Shown here in pieces: positions 7,590 to 16,432 of a stretch of DNA of 64,000 nucleotides. The position numbers and the translations under genes were made by a program. Source of the stretch: an uncultured Bacilli bacterium (lineage in GTDB: Bacteria > Bacillota_I > Bacilli_A > RF39 > UBA660); the NCBI GenBank assembly GCA_910584305.1, contig CAJTZW010000001.1, positions 1 to 64,000 on the forward strand, given 5' to 3'. The notes beneath the pieces are model-generated. The model did not search any database. It was not told where the DNA came from and saw nothing but the letters and a program-made list of their open reading frames with translations. The number at the start of each line of letters is the position of its first letter. Positions within the stretch are counted from its first letter, which is position 1.

Positions 7590-9401
7590 TTATTTTCTAC
7601 TATCAAATTTCTTTCTTTCTTGTGTATTTAAAATACGTTTACGCATTCTAAATGATAGAGGCGTAACTTCGACAAGTTCATCACTATTAATATAATCTAA
7701 ACAATATTCTAGTGTAATTGCTCTAGGTCGTTTTAAAACAACGGTATGGTCTTTTCCAGCACTACGTGTATTAGTTAAGTTTTTGCCTTTTACAACATTT
7801 ACAGCTAAATCATTGCTATGGCTATGTTCCCCAACAATCATACCTTCATATACATCTACACCTGGTTCAACGAACATAACTCCACGATCTTCTAATTGCC
7901 CTAAAGCATAAGCGGTGGATTTTCCATTTTCCATAGAAACTAAAACACCAAGCTTTCTTTCTCCAACAGTATCTCCCGCAAGTGGTCTATATTCTTTATA
8001 TGTATGGTTTAGCATACCATACCCTTTTGTCATAGTCATAAATTCTGTGGAAAAACCAATCAATCCCCTTGAAGGAAGGACATAATTCAAACGTGTTTGA
8101 TTTTCATGTGTAGTCATATTTTCCATAATTCCTTCACGATTACCCAATGCTTCAATAACAGAGCCCACATATTCTTCTGGGCAATCTATTTGAACATCTT
8201 CATATGGTTCACACATAACTCCGTCAATTTCTTTTTTGATAACCTGTGGTTTTGATACTTGAAGTTCAAATCCTTCTCTACGCATATTCTCAATTAAAAT
8301 AGATAAGTGTAATTCTCCGCGACCTGATACAATGAATGACTCACTATCATTTGGTTCTATTTTTAACGATACATCCTTTTCGGTTTCTTTAATTAATCTT
8401 TCTTCAATTTTTCTTGCTGTAATTATTTTTCCTTCGCGACCAACAAATGGACTTGTATTGACTCCAAAAGTCATTTGAAGAGTTGGCTCATCAATTCGAA
8501 GCAATGGAAGTGCATCCTCTTTACCGATTTCACAAACAGTCTCTCCTACACTGATATCTGGAAGCCCTGCAATAGCAATAATGTCCCCAGCTTCTGCTTC
8601 CTCAATTTCAATTCTTTTTAATCCAATAAATCCAAACATTTTTTGAATACGAAATTGTTTAATAGACCCATCTAAACGTACACAAGAAACCATTTGATTT
8701 ACATTTATTTTTCCCCTTTTTACGACACCAATTCCAATACGCCCAACAAAGTCATTATAATCTAATAATGCTGGTTGAAATTGAAGAGAACCTTCTAAAG
8801 ATACTTTTGGTGCAGGAATATAGTCTACAATCATATCTAAAATCGGATCCATAGTTTCTTTTTGGGTAGAAAGATCAGAATCTAAACTAGATGTTCCATT
8901 TAATGCAGAAGCATATACAACTGGGAATTCTAATTGATCTTCATCTGCACCAAGTTCTATAAACAAATCTAATACTTCATCAATTACTTGTACAGGCCTT
9001 GCCGTTGGTTTATCAATTTTATTAACAACTACAATTGGAGTTACACCTGCTTCTAATGCTTTTTTTAATACAAAACGTGTTTGTGGCATAGTCCCTTCAT
9101 ATGCATCGACTACTAAGAGAACTCCATCTACCATGTTCATAATACGCTCTACTTCTCCACCAAAATCAGCATGTCCAGGTGTATCTAGAATATTAATTCT
9201 ACATCCATTATGATCAATTGCGGTTGTTTTAGCAAGAATCGTAATTCCTCTTTCACGCTCAATATCATTGCTATCCATTACTCTTTCATCAACTTGTTCA
9301 TTTTCTCTAAATGTTCCTGATTTTCTAAGCAATTGATCTACCAATGTTGTTTTTCCATGGTCTACATGGGCAATAATTGCAATATTTCTTATATTCTTCA
9401 T
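7590..9401 (-). CDS. typA: Ribosome-associated GTPase TypA/BipA
   Basis: A 603-residue translational GTPase that binds ribosomes and helps 50S assembly and stress adaptation, especially at low temperature. The G motifs are clear: AHVDHGKTTLVDQLL (P loop), RGITILAKTTA (switch I), DTPGHADFGGEV (G3) and VNKIDKP (G4). Elongation-factor-like domains and the BipA-specific C-terminal domain follow, and the length is typical. The start is behind GAGGAAGTG. A promoter with an extended -10 lies immediately upstream, so it starts its own unit. Confidence 0.97.
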   Translation of the reverse strand: MKNIRNIAIIAHVDHGKTTLVDQLLRKSGTFRENEQVDERVMDSNDIERERGITILAKTTAIDHNGCRINILDTPGHADFGGEVERIMNMVDGVLLVVDAYEGTMPQTRFVLKKALEAGVTPIVVVNKIDKPTARPVQVIDEVLDLFIELGADEDQLEFPVVYASALNGTSSLDSDLSTQKETMDPILDMIVDYIPAPKVSLEGSLQFQPALLDYNDFVGRIGIGVVKRGKINVNQMVSCVRLDGSIKQFRIQKMFGFIGLKRIEIEEAEAGDIIAIAGLPDISVGETVCEIGKEDALPLLRIDEPTLQMTFGVNTSPFVGREGKIITARKIEERLIKETEKDVSLKIEPNDSESFIVSGRGELHLSILIENMRREGFELQVSKPQVIKKEIDGVMCEPYEDVQIDCPEEYVGSVIEALGNREGIMENMTTHENQTRLNYVLPSRGLIGFSTEFMTMTKGYGMLNHTYKEYRPLAGDTVGERKLGVLVSMENGKSTAYALGQLEDRGVMFVEPGVDVYEGMIVGEHSHSNDLAVNVVKGKNLTNTRSAGKDHTVVLKRPRAITLEYCLDYINSDELVEVTPLSFRMRKRILNTQERKKFDSRK

Positions 9402-9426
9402 AATTCACTTCCTCATAACTTTTGGT

Positions 9427-9455
9427 ATTATAGCACATACACCAGAAATAAGTAA
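9427..9455 (-). promoter_or_regulatory. Promoter of typA
   Basis: On the minus strand TTACTT, a 17-bp spacer and TATAAT are visible, with an upstream TG giving an extended -10 (TGCTATAAT). It ends about 25 bp before the typA start. Confidence 0.55.
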
Positions 9456-9458
9456 AGT

Positions 9459-9484
9459 AAAAACCCCAAAATTCTGAGGTTTTG
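9459..9484 (-). terminator. Terminator downstream of the 9497-10078 gene
   Basis: On the minus strand AAAACCTCA pairs with TGGGGTTTT across a 6-base loop and is followed by T. It separates this gene from typA. Confidence 0.65.
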
Positions 9485-9496
9485 AATCTGCAAAAA

Positions 9497-10078
9497 TCAA
9501 TTGTCTTCCTTTTTATATACCTTTTGATTTTGACAAAAAGTTTGAATGGAAAATTCGCCATTTTCATATACTACATACTCTGTAGCTTCTTTTTCAGATT
9601 CTTCTTCGGTGGTTTCATAATGTCTTAGGAAGTTATCAAGGTTATCATTGGCTACAATATAATCTAAAATTCTTTCATCATATTTCTTTGCCAGTTCTTC
9701 TTTACTACTAGAATCCTCATTTTTAAAAAGGGGTATTATTTCCTTATATATTTCATTATCTTGATATATCGCTATATTCATAGCATTCACAATTTGATTG
9801 AAATATATATATGAATCTTCATTGATAATTTCACCATAATCACAATGAGTTACTAGAAACTTCCCTAGTACACTATCTTTTCGAATTGCTACTTCATGTA
9901 TATAAGTGGCACCATTCATTTTTTCAAATTGCACAAGTTTTGATAAAATGGCACCAACTTCTTGGGATACATCTTCTGGGAGTTTAATTTCTTCATTTAC
10001 AATCAGCTCTGGTAAAATACAGTGTGCATTTATCGTGAAATATTCATTATTCTCTTTATTCGTTTTAAATGTTATCAT
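9497..10078 (-). CDS. Hypothetical protein
   Basis: A 193-residue acidic, soluble protein that I do not recognise. No signal peptide, membrane segment or familiar motif is visible. It begins MITFKTNKEN, and the C-terminal quarter has an acidic run (ETTEEESEKEATEYVVY). The ATG at 10076-10078 follows GGAGG closely; a longer frame to 10105 has no better site. It is monocistronic, bounded by a terminator and by the divergent nuclease gene. Confidence 0.6.
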   Translation of the reverse strand: MITFKTNKENNEYFTINAHCILPELIVNEEIKLPEDVSQEVGAILSKLVQFEKMNGATYIHEVAIRKDSVLGKFLVTHCDYGEIINEDSYIYFNQIVNAMNIAIYQDNEIYKEIIPLFKNEDSSSKEELAKKYDERILDYIVANDNLDNFLRHYETTEEESEKEATEYVVYENGEFSIQTFCQNQKVYKKEDN

Positions 10079-10183
10079 ATAATTCCTCCAAAGCAAGTAT
10101 ATCATGTTTCAATCTCATAAGCAATTGGATAATTTCATTCAAGCGATTTTTCTGTTATACTTATATAGGAAGGTAGATGTGTT

Positions 10184-10801
10184 ATGAGAAAAATGGTTAT
10201 TGGGTTATTCACTTTTATTTTATTCATGCCATTGGTTTCTGCTGAGGATAAGGTAAAAGCTACATTAAGTAAGTGTGTTGATGGAGATACCGCTTGGTTT
10301 CTTATCGATGGAGAAAATACTAAAATGCGATTTTTAGCTATTGATACTCCTGAATCTACAAATAAAATAGAGGAGTATGGAAAAGAAGCTAGTGAATATA
10401 CTTGCTCTATGTTAACAAATGCGAAAGTGATTGAAATTGAATATGATGAGAATGCTAGTGGCACAGATAAGTATGGCCGTGATTTGGGTTGGATTTTTGT
10501 AGATGGAGAGTTGTTGCAAAAGAAGATTATTGAAAGTGGACTTGGCAAAATTGCTTATTTATATGATGATTATAAATATACTTCTATATTAGAAGAGGCT
10601 GAAAGTCAAGCCAAAGAGAATAAAGTTGGGATGTGGAGTGATGTTACTACAACAAAACTCCCATCTTATCTATATATCATAATTGGTGGTGCTGTGTTAG
10701 CGATTCTCTGCATATTTAGTAAAAGTATAAGAAATAAAGTAGTCCGTAAAACCAAAAGTACTATCAAGAGTAACATAAAAAAAGCTTATAAAAATTTATA
10801 A
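10184..10801 (+). CDS. Staphylococcal nuclease (SNase/thermonuclease) homologue, exported and membrane-tethered
   Basis: A 205-residue nuclease of the micrococcal nuclease family, expected to cut DNA or RNA with calcium outside the cell. A signal peptide (1-20, ending VSAED) precedes the OB-fold. Key residues are conserved: Asp in VDGDT (33 and 35), Arg49, Asp54-Thr55 and Glu57 in RFLAIDTPES, and Arg99 in DKYGRD. Unlike secreted nucleases it ends with a hydrophobic helix (about 166-182, YIIIGGAVLAILCIF) and a basic tail, so it is probably anchored in the membrane with the nuclease outside. Such nucleases serve nutrient scavenging or DNA uptake; a link to the ComK-like gene is speculation. Confidence 0.9.
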   Translation: MRKMVIGLFTFILFMPLVSAEDKVKATLSKCVDGDTAWFLIDGENTKMRFLAIDTPESTNKIEEYGKEASEYTCSMLTNAKVIEIEYDENASGTDKYGRDLGWIFVDGELLQKKIIESGLGKIAYLYDDYKYTSILEEAESQAKENKVGMWSDVTTTKLPSYLYIIIGGAVLAILCIFSKSIRNKVVRKTKSTIKSNIKKAYKNL

Positions 10802-10807
10802 GTTTTT
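10785..10807. terminator. Terminator between nuclease and Nudix genes
   Basis: Stem CTTATAAA / TTTATAAG with a 2-base loop is followed by five T on the plus strand. It overlaps the ends of both converging genes. Confidence 0.6.
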
Positions 10808-11237
10808 AATTGAAGTAATTTCTAAGTAAATAGTCCATTGTTATTTTAATGTCTTCAAATACATTTAACTCTTCTAGTTCTTCGCGACTAAACCATCTAG
10901 CAGAGATTGTTTCTTCATCATCTACGATTGGTTCTATATTTCCATTCGGAATTCCAAAATATAATATATCAACTTGTGTATAGGAATCTTTTCTATTACA
11001 CTGAATTCCAAGTGGTCTTATGAAGTCATCTTCTCTGGGGAATCTTTCCCCTAATAGTTTTACTTTAATATTTGTTTCTTCATACACTTCTCTTACTGCG
11101 GCTTCTTCTGGGGTTTCATTGTGTTCTAAATGTCCCCCTGGCTGAACCCATTTTTTAAATTCACGATGCTTTACAAGTAATATTTTTTTTGTATCTGGAT
11201 TTATTACAAAGATGGAAGCACATAGTTCTTTATTCAT
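10806..11237 (-). CDS. Nudix hydrolase
   Basis: A 143-residue Nudix pyrophosphohydrolase that splits nucleoside diphosphates linked to another group. The Nudix box spans from GGHLEHNETPEEAAV into REVYEETNI, with the catalytic REVYEE segment intact. The substrate cannot be read from the sequence. The start follows GGTGAT. It is monocistronic or the last gene of a short unit and converges on the nuclease gene. Confidence 0.88.
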   Translation of the reverse strand: MNKELCASIFVINPDTKKILLVKHREFKKWVQPGGHLEHNETPEEAAVREVYEETNIKVKLLGERFPREDDFIRPLGIQCNRKDSYTQVDILYFGIPNGNIEPIVDDEETISARWFSREELEELNVFEDIKITMDYLLRNYFN

Positions 11238-11285
11238 ATCATCACCATGATTATTATATCAAAGCTTCCCTATTTGTACAAATAT

Positions 11286-12008
11286 TTATTCTAAAACATT
11301 ATAAACGTTTACATTTTCATTACGTTCATATATAGTAATTTTATCTTCTATATCGAGAGTAGCTAGTAATATTTTGCTTATGTCTTTATACCCTTTTACC
11401 TTTAATTCTTTCTCAACCCAAGGTACTGTCTTATGCATGTTTTCCACATTGTTTTTCATGATATGTCCATCAATTACTATATTGGCACATAATCCTGCTT
11501 TAGGCATTTTCATTTTCATATCTTTCGGAGTTAACGGTTTATATTCAGCAGCTGGCATGATGCTAATCTGTCCATTGGCTTCCATGATTGCATATTCTAT
11601 TTCATTTAAATCAAAATATCCATTTGTTCTACATTGTTCTAGAACATCATTAATATCCAATTTAGTTGCTTTTATATTTTTTTCAATTAATTTTCCGTTT
11701 TGAATAATAATTGTTGGCACACCAATAATTAATCTTCTTAAAGTAATGCTTTTCAAGGTAATTTTAGATACTAGATACGCAGATAAGCCAAATACGATAA
11801 TGGCTACTACACCATTTAAATATTGCCCTTCTAGATTCATTGTCATTTCGGCTGTGAAGTTACCAATAGAAATCCCAATCACATAGTCAAACAGACTTAG
11901 TTCTGACACTTGCTTTCTTCCTATCAATCGAGTTATTAAAAACAGGGTTAATAAAGAGAATAAACTTCTTGGAACAATGGATAAACACTCCATTATATCT
12001 ATATTCAT
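11286..12008 (-). CDS. DUF421 family membrane protein (YetF/YrbG type)
   Basis: A 240-residue inner-membrane protein with about three N-terminal transmembrane helices (roughly 10-100) and a soluble C-terminal DUF421 domain. Diagnostic stretches are TRLIGRKQVSELSLFDYVIG and PTIIIQNGKLIEKN, followed by DVLEQCRTNGYFDLNEIEYA. Related proteins in Bacillus spores help germinant receptor or DPA functions, but the general role is unclear. The ATG at 12008 follows AGGTG by six bases; the first frame codon (GTG at 12017) is the Shine-Dalgarno itself. Confidence 0.85.
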   Translation of the reverse strand: MNIDIMECLSIVPRSLFSLLTLFLITRLIGRKQVSELSLFDYVIGISIGNFTAEMTMNLEGQYLNGVVAIIVFGLSAYLVSKITLKSITLRRLIIGVPTIIIQNGKLIEKNIKATKLDINDVLEQCRTNGYFDLNEIEYAIMEANGQISIMPAAEYKPLTPKDMKMKMPKAGLCANIVIDGHIMKNNVENMHKTVPWVEKELKVKGYKDISKILLATLDIEDKITIYERNENVNVYNVLE

Positions 12009-12054
12009 ATATATCACCTATTGATTAGTATTTCACAAATTTTTTATTTCATAC

Positions 12055-12081
12055 AAAAAGATCATTTTTCATGACCTTTTT
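12055..12081 (-). terminator. Terminator of tagO
   Basis: On the minus strand AAAAAGGTCAT pairs with ATGATCTTTTT (one G-U pair) around GAAAA. It overlaps the tagO stop codon. Confidence 0.7.
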
Positions 12082-13147
12082 TGACTTTAGCTAGTTTTAA
12101 TTTTAGTTTTTTTCGAACATCTTCTTTATCAACAACAACATTGGTTGTAGCCACAAAGAATAATACAATCGCTAATAAAATTCCATATATAATATATCCT
12201 AACAGTGCATCTTTAAGCACGTAAACAATGGATGCGAATGCGAATAATAAATCAATGATATAAATAATGATAACTGTTGTTCTCTGTGATAAATTGCGGT
12301 TTAGTAACTGATGATGTATATGATAGCTGTCTCCTTTGGTAATGCTTTCCCCTTTTAATGTTCTTCTTAATATAGCAAATGCAGTATCTAAAATTGGAAT
12401 CGCAAGAACTAAAAGGGGAATGATTAATGAGGTCATAGTTACATTTTTAAATCCAAATAAGGCAACGACTGAAATCATAAATCCCATGAGCATAGAGCCT
12501 GCAGCTCCAGCAAAGATAGAAGCTGGAGAAAAATTATATACAAGAAACCCTAATATAGCCCCAAGCATAACAAATGAAAGTACAAAATCTAATCCCATCT
12601 TACCTTGCATCGTAGCAATTATTCCAATCGTTAGAAAATATATTGAACTAATTCCACCAGATAATCCGTCTAAACCATCAATTAAATTGATACAATTGAT
12701 GCACCCCAAAATAAAGAATAGTGTAATTGGGTAAGATAGCCAACTAAATTCTATATAAAAACCAAATGCGCTAATGTCTCTAATGAGTATATTTCCATAA
12801 AATACAACAACACAAGCAGCTGCTACTTGTCCAATAAATTGCGTTAAAGGAGATAATTCCGATATATCGTCTATCACACCAACAAGTACTAAAATAAAAC
12901 TTCCAATTAATATGGCATTCATAGAAGCACTATGAGTTCCAAAAATCATATATCCAAGTAAAAAACCTAAAAAGATTGCAATACCACCCATTTTTGGTGT
13001 TGGCTTTTTATGAATATGCCTTCCTCTTGGAATATCAATTGCGTTTATTTGATGTGCAATTTTCTTTATAAATGGCATAATACAAACTACAAATAAGAAA
13101 GGAATTAATACCATTAGTATAATTTTTATGATTATATCCTGATTCAT
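12062..13147 (-). CDS. tagO: Undecaprenyl-phosphate GlcNAc-1-phosphate transferase (TagO/WecA family)
   Basis: A 361-residue polytopic membrane enzyme that loads a sugar-1-phosphate onto undecaprenyl phosphate, the first step of wall teichoic acid or other surface polymers. Family motifs are DIPRGRHIHKKPTPKMGG at the N-terminus, VGVIDDISELSP (Asp pair), NLIDGLDGLSGG and the C-terminal GDSYHIHHQLL. The start is the ATG at 13147 behind AGGTGG; a longer frame to 13219 adds residues with no site. It follows mbl/mreB in the same direction. The murA and Fem genes further on also serve the envelope. Confidence 0.93.
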   Translation of the reverse strand: MNQDIIIKIILMVLIPFLFVVCIMPFIKKIAHQINAIDIPRGRHIHKKPTPKMGGIAIFLGFLLGYMIFGTHSASMNAILIGSFILVLVGVIDDISELSPLTQFIGQVAAACVVVFYGNILIRDISAFGFYIEFSWLSYPITLFFILGCINCINLIDGLDGLSGGISSIYFLTIGIIATMQGKMGLDFVLSFVMLGAILGFLVYNFSPASIFAGAAGSMLMGFMISVVALFGFKNVTMTSLIIPLLVLAIPILDTAFAILRRTLKGESITKGDSYHIHHQLLNRNLSQRTTVIIIYIIDLLFAFASIVYVLKDALLGYIIYGILLAIVLFFVATTNVVVDKEDVRKKLKLKLAKVKKGHEK

Positions 13148-13213
13148 AATACCACCTATATAAGTATACCATGGATTATTTCGACTGTCTATAAATATCC
13201 GAAAAGGAAAATA

Positions 13214-13233
13214 AGACAAAATTTTATTTGTCT
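13214..13233 (-). terminator. Weak terminator after mbl/mreB
   Basis: AGACAAA / TTTGTCT with a 6-base loop is followed on the minus strand by TATTTTCC. The short T-tract suggests only partial termination before tagO. Confidence 0.4.
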
Positions 13234-14213
13234 ATTAAGTAAATATTATCTAATAAAACCCCTGTACCCTCTGCCACACAGGTAAGTGGGCTTTCTGCTA
13301 TAAAGACAGGCACTTTTAATTCATGGGATAACAATTTATCAAATCCTTTGATTAATGCACCTCCACCAGTTACTACTATACCTTTATTTATAATATCAGC
13401 GGAAAGTTCAGGCGGAGTCGTTTCTAATACACTTTTGGCTGTATGAACAATAATATTAGCACTTTCACGCAATGCCTCTTCTATTTCTTCACTAGATATT
13501 TTTATTGTATGTGGTAATCCTGTCACCAAATCTCTTCCTCGAACTTCCATTTTTTCTTTTTTAGAGTCAGGATAAACTGTTCCAATCGTAAGTTTGATAT
13601 CTTCTGCGGTACGATCACCAATTAATAATTTATATTTGTCCTTTATATATTTCATAATATCATTATCAAAAGCATTCCCTGCAATCTTTATAGAGGAACT
13701 AGTGACAATTCCACCAAGTGATAAGATAGCAATATCTGTAGTTCCGCCTCCTATGTCAATCACCATATTTCCACTTGGTTTAGATATATCCATTCCTGCA
13801 CCCACTGCTGCTACTTTGGGTTCTTCCTCTAAAAATACTTTTCTAGCTCCTGTTCTTTCTGCAGCTTCCTTGATTGCATTCTTTTCTACTTGTGTAATAT
13901 TGGATGGACAACATATTAAAATTCGAGGTCTAGATAGTAAGCTCTTCCCATTTACTTTTCGTATAAAAGAATTCAGCATAAGTTCCGTTGTCTCAAAGTC
14001 TGCAATTACACCATCTTTCATTGGACGAATCGCATGTACTTTTCCTGGTGTACGTCCTAGCATATCTCTTGCTTCTTTTCCTACAGCAAGAGGTTTTTTG
14101 GATTCACTATCAATTGCTACTACGCTTGGTTCATTGAGTACAATTCCTTGTCCTTTAATATAAATCAATACATTGGCAGTTCCTAAATCTATTCCTATAT
14201 CTTTTGCAAACAT
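13224..14213 (-). CDS. mbl: Actin-like cell-shape protein MreB/Mbl
   Basis: A 329-residue bacterial actin that guides lateral wall synthesis under the membrane. Actin-fold motifs are DIGIDLGTANVLIY (phosphate 1), IDIGGGTTDIAILS (phosphate 2) and VVTGGGALIKG (adenosine). A hydrophobic MFAKDIG start serves as the membrane tip. The ATG at 14213 has AGAGG six bases upstream; the upstream ATG at 14219 overlaps that site. spoIIID lies 29 bp upstream, the spoIIID-mbl order of Bacillus subtilis, which is why I prefer Mbl over MreB. The paralogue assignment is inference. Confidence 0.9.
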   Translation of the reverse strand: MFAKDIGIDLGTANVLIYIKGQGIVLNEPSVVAIDSESKKPLAVGKEARDMLGRTPGKVHAIRPMKDGVIADFETTELMLNSFIRKVNGKSLLSRPRILICCPSNITQVEKNAIKEAAERTGARKVFLEEEPKVAAVGAGMDISKPSGNMVIDIGGGTTDIAILSLGGIVTSSSIKIAGNAFDNDIMKYIKDKYKLLIGDRTAEDIKLTIGTVYPDSKKEKMEVRGRDLVTGLPHTIKISSEEIEEALRESANIIVHTAKSVLETTPPELSADIINKGIVVTGGGALIKGFDKLLSHELKVPVFIAESPLTCVAEGTGVLLDNIYLIDK

Positions 14214-14242
14214 AAACATCCTCTTTTCTTGCTATTTTATTT

Positions 14243-14491
14243 CTATTTATTTTCTTGGTATTTTCTCTTTGTAGCTTCTCCACCTCTAATATGACGTATA
14301 TCCATATGGTACTTCAATATTTTATCAACACGTAAATATAATTTCTTGTCGATTTGTGCAAGACGTTCATGCAAATCTTTATGTACTGTACTTTTGGATA
14401 CTTGAAATACATTGGCAGTAGATCGAATGGTATCTCCTGTTTTTAAAATATAATTTGCCTCTTCTACCACTCTTTTACTAATCTCATTCAT
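14243..14491 (-). CDS. spoIIID: Sporulation transcription factor SpoIIID
   Basis: An 82-residue DNA-binding protein that tunes the sigma-E programme in the mother cell during sporulation. The helix-turn-helix is clear (TIRSTANVFQVSKSTVHKDL), preceded by ISKRVVEEANYILKTGDT and followed by a basic C-terminal region (IRHIRGGEATKRKYQ). The length is normal. It sits between spoIIQ, with a terminator between them, and mbl, the conserved context. Confidence 0.95.
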   Translation of the reverse strand: MNEISKRVVEEANYILKTGDTIRSTANVFQVSKSTVHKDLHERLAQIDKKLYLRVDKILKYHMDIRHIRGGEATKRKYQENK

Positions 14492-14536
14492 AACTTCACC
14501 CTACTTAAGTATATAAATGAGAGCTTTTTTTATGCC

Positions 14537-14556
14537 AAAAAAAGGGATGGTTCCCT
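14537..14556 (-). terminator. Terminator of spoIIQ
   Basis: On the minus strand AGGGA / TCCCT with an ACCA loop is followed by seven T. It overlaps the spoIIQ stop and separates it from spoIIID. Confidence 0.7.
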
Positions 14557-15184
14557 AACTCTGTATATTGGTAGAAAAATATTCTTCTGGATTTACTGTG
14601 TTTCCAGATACAATAAGTTCAAAATGAACATGATTTCCAAGATCTTTTTCTACATTTGAGGTACCACTTTTTGCGATGGTTTGCCCTTTGGTAACAATCT
14701 CATCTTTTTCCACAGCAACTTCACTCACGCTTTGATAAATACTTACTGTATCATCATTGTGCTTAATCTGGATAATTGTTCCTAATAATTCATCTTCTTT
14801 TACTTCAGTCACAGTTCCATCCTTGATAGAAACAATTTCAAAAACATCTTCTTTTCCATAGGAAACCCCACTACTCTGTAAGTATGTTCCTTCATAGTAA
14901 ATTAAAGATTTCTCCTGTGATGTTGCATCTGCTTTATAATCATAATAACTACGTAATATTGCAATATCTGTGTCTTTATATGGTCTGGTTACTTGACTTA
15001 CCTCGCCCACTACTGGGATAGCATTATCAAAAATAGTTTTTGACACATAGTTATATTCTCCACTTTCATCAAATCTAGTTTTTGACATAGCACCCTCTAT
15101 CAAATAGATTGTACCTATTAAAGATACTACTCCTAATGCATATACTGCATAAATTACTGATCTTTTGATTCTTCTTTCTGTCAT
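14555..15184 (-). CDS. spoIIQ: SpoIIQ-like protein, degenerate M23/LytM domain
   Basis: A 209-residue forespore membrane protein that bridges to SpoIIIAH in the engulfment channel. One transmembrane helix (about 10-30) is followed by a LytM-like domain in the intermembrane space. The GTYLQSSGVSYG segment, where active M23 peptidases have the first zinc His and Asp, lacks both; the later HVHFEL (His-x-His) is kept. This matches the inactive, structural type of SpoIIQ. The ATG at 15184 follows AGAGGTG by six bases. It lies directly downstream of spoIID, as in related spore formers. Confidence 0.88.
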   Translation of the reverse strand: MTERRIKRSVIYAVYALGVVSLIGTIYLIEGAMSKTRFDESGEYNYVSKTIFDNAIPVVGEVSQVTRPYKDTDIAILRSYYDYKADATSQEKSLIYYEGTYLQSSGVSYGKEDVFEIVSIKDGTVTEVKEDELLGTIIQIKHNDDTVSIYQSVSEVAVEKDEIVTKGQTIAKSGTSNVEKDLGNHVHFELIVSGNTVNPEEYFSTNIQS

Positions 15185-15240
15185 AATTTTCACCTCTATT
15201 TTAAGTGTGAACAGATTTATGACATTTATACTTTTTTTAA

Positions 15241-16155
15241 TTAAAGTTTAGAAATTTCTACTCCTTGATAATAATATTTTAAAATCTGATCATATGTGTA
15301 CCCTTTTTTTGCCATAGCGAGTGCTCCATATTGACTCATTCCTACACCATGTCCATACCCTTTTGTCTCAATTATCATATTTTGTCCTATTTGTTTCATA
15401 GTAAAAAAACTAGAACGTAATTTTAGCGCTGATGTGATTGTTGATGCTGTAAACTCATATCCATTTATTTTTAATGTTTTAGTTCTTCCTGTGCTTGTTG
15501 TCTGCAATGTTTCTACAGAGATAGATTCTTGATATGGAATATTTAATCTTGTACAGAAATCTGCAACACTGTATTCTATTGAATCGCTAAATACTGGTGA
15601 GACCTCGGCATCCCAGGAAGAATCAACACTTTGTAAATATGGAAGTTGTGTCATAAAAACTTCACCACTATTTTCTGTCTGTCCAGCACTTGTCGAAAAA
15701 AAGAATGCCTCTACTACACTACCTTCATAGGTTAAGTACTCTCCTTTTGTTTCTAGGATAACTTCTTTTAATTTATTATTCTTTTCCTCATAACTATCCT
15801 GCCATTTTTCCTTTAAGTATTCGTCATCCAAGTATACTTGGTTCATTACTGTATCAACCACGTCATATTCATCATTCCCAGAATCTTCCATTTTTTTTAA
15901 AACATAGCTCCTTGCTGCAACAGCCTGTGCCTTTAATGCTTCTTTATCAAAGGATACAGGCATTTCGCCTGCCAAAACACCCTTTACATATTCTTCAAAC
16001 GGAACTGCTATAATTTCGCCTGTTGCTTCTCTTTTTACACGAACTATTTTATTTGAAACATAATAAAATTTGATTTCTTCATCTTTTATACATAAACTCA
16101 CTATTGTATATGGAATGGCAATGACTAACAATAGTATTGTAATTATTTTTCTCAT
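15241..16155 (-). CDS. spoIID: Stage II sporulation protein D, peptidoglycan lytic transglycosylase
   Basis: A 304-residue membrane-anchored enzyme that cuts glycan strands during engulfment, with SpoIIM and SpoIIP. An N-terminal signal anchor (MRKIITILLLVIAIPYTIVS) precedes the SpoIID domain. The catalytic region is FEEYVKGVLAGEMP with its conserved glutamate, then ALKAQAVAARSYVLKK, and near the end KGYGHGVGMSQYGA. The ATG at 16155 lies behind AGGTGATCC; a frame to 16206 is longer but lacks a site. The start of a spoIID-spoIIQ pair. Confidence 0.95.
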   Translation of the reverse strand: MRKIITILLLVIAIPYTIVSLCIKDEEIKFYYVSNKIVRVKREATGEIIAVPFEEYVKGVLAGEMPVSFDKEALKAQAVAARSYVLKKMEDSGNDEYDVVDTVMNQVYLDDEYLKEKWQDSYEEKNNKLKEVILETKGEYLTYEGSVVEAFFFSTSAGQTENSGEVFMTQLPYLQSVDSSWDAEVSPVFSDSIEYSVADFCTRLNIPYQESISVETLQTTSTGRTKTLKINGYEFTASTITSALKLRSSFFTMKQIGQNMIIETKGYGHGVGMSQYGALAMAKKGYTYDQILKYYYQGVEISKL

Positions 16156-16202
16156 AGGATCACCTAATATTACTATATTATTCTCTTTTTTTATTATTAT
16201 AA

Positions 16203-16227
16203 ACAAAAAAAGACAAATAATTTGTCT
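16203..16227 (-). terminator. Terminator of the rpiB-DUF1146 unit
   Basis: On the minus strand AGACAAA / TTTGTCT with a 3-base loop is followed by a T-rich run, directly after the DUF1146 stop. Confidence 0.75.
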
Positions 16228-16234
16228 AATAATG

Positions 16235-16432
16235 TTAAATTATTTTTGTATATAGAAAAAAATCATAAAAGAAATTTACAGCCAAATACGATAAAGAAAA
16301 TGTTAAGATAAGATAAATTAATCTTGCTTGATGATAGCGATTTTTTTTAAAAATTTGATTTAGATTGACTCCATCTAGACCCCATATTACAATAGGAACC
16401 ATCACTAAATATAAAATAGTCTTAATTGTCAT
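16235..16432 (-). CDS. DUF1146 family small membrane protein (YwzB-like)
   Basis: A 65-residue protein with two predicted membrane helices around a basic loop. The diagnostic core is GVNLNQIFKKNRYHQARLIY followed by SLSYLAVNFFYDF, matching DUF1146, whose Bacillus member YwzB is encoded near murA and spoIID. Function is unknown. Its ATG overlaps the end of rpiB by 11 bases (ATGACAATTAA), implying coupled translation. Confidence 0.85.
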   Translation of the reverse strand: MTIKTILYLVMVPIVIWGLDGVNLNQIFKKNRYHQARLIYLILTFSLSYLAVNFFYDFFLYTKII

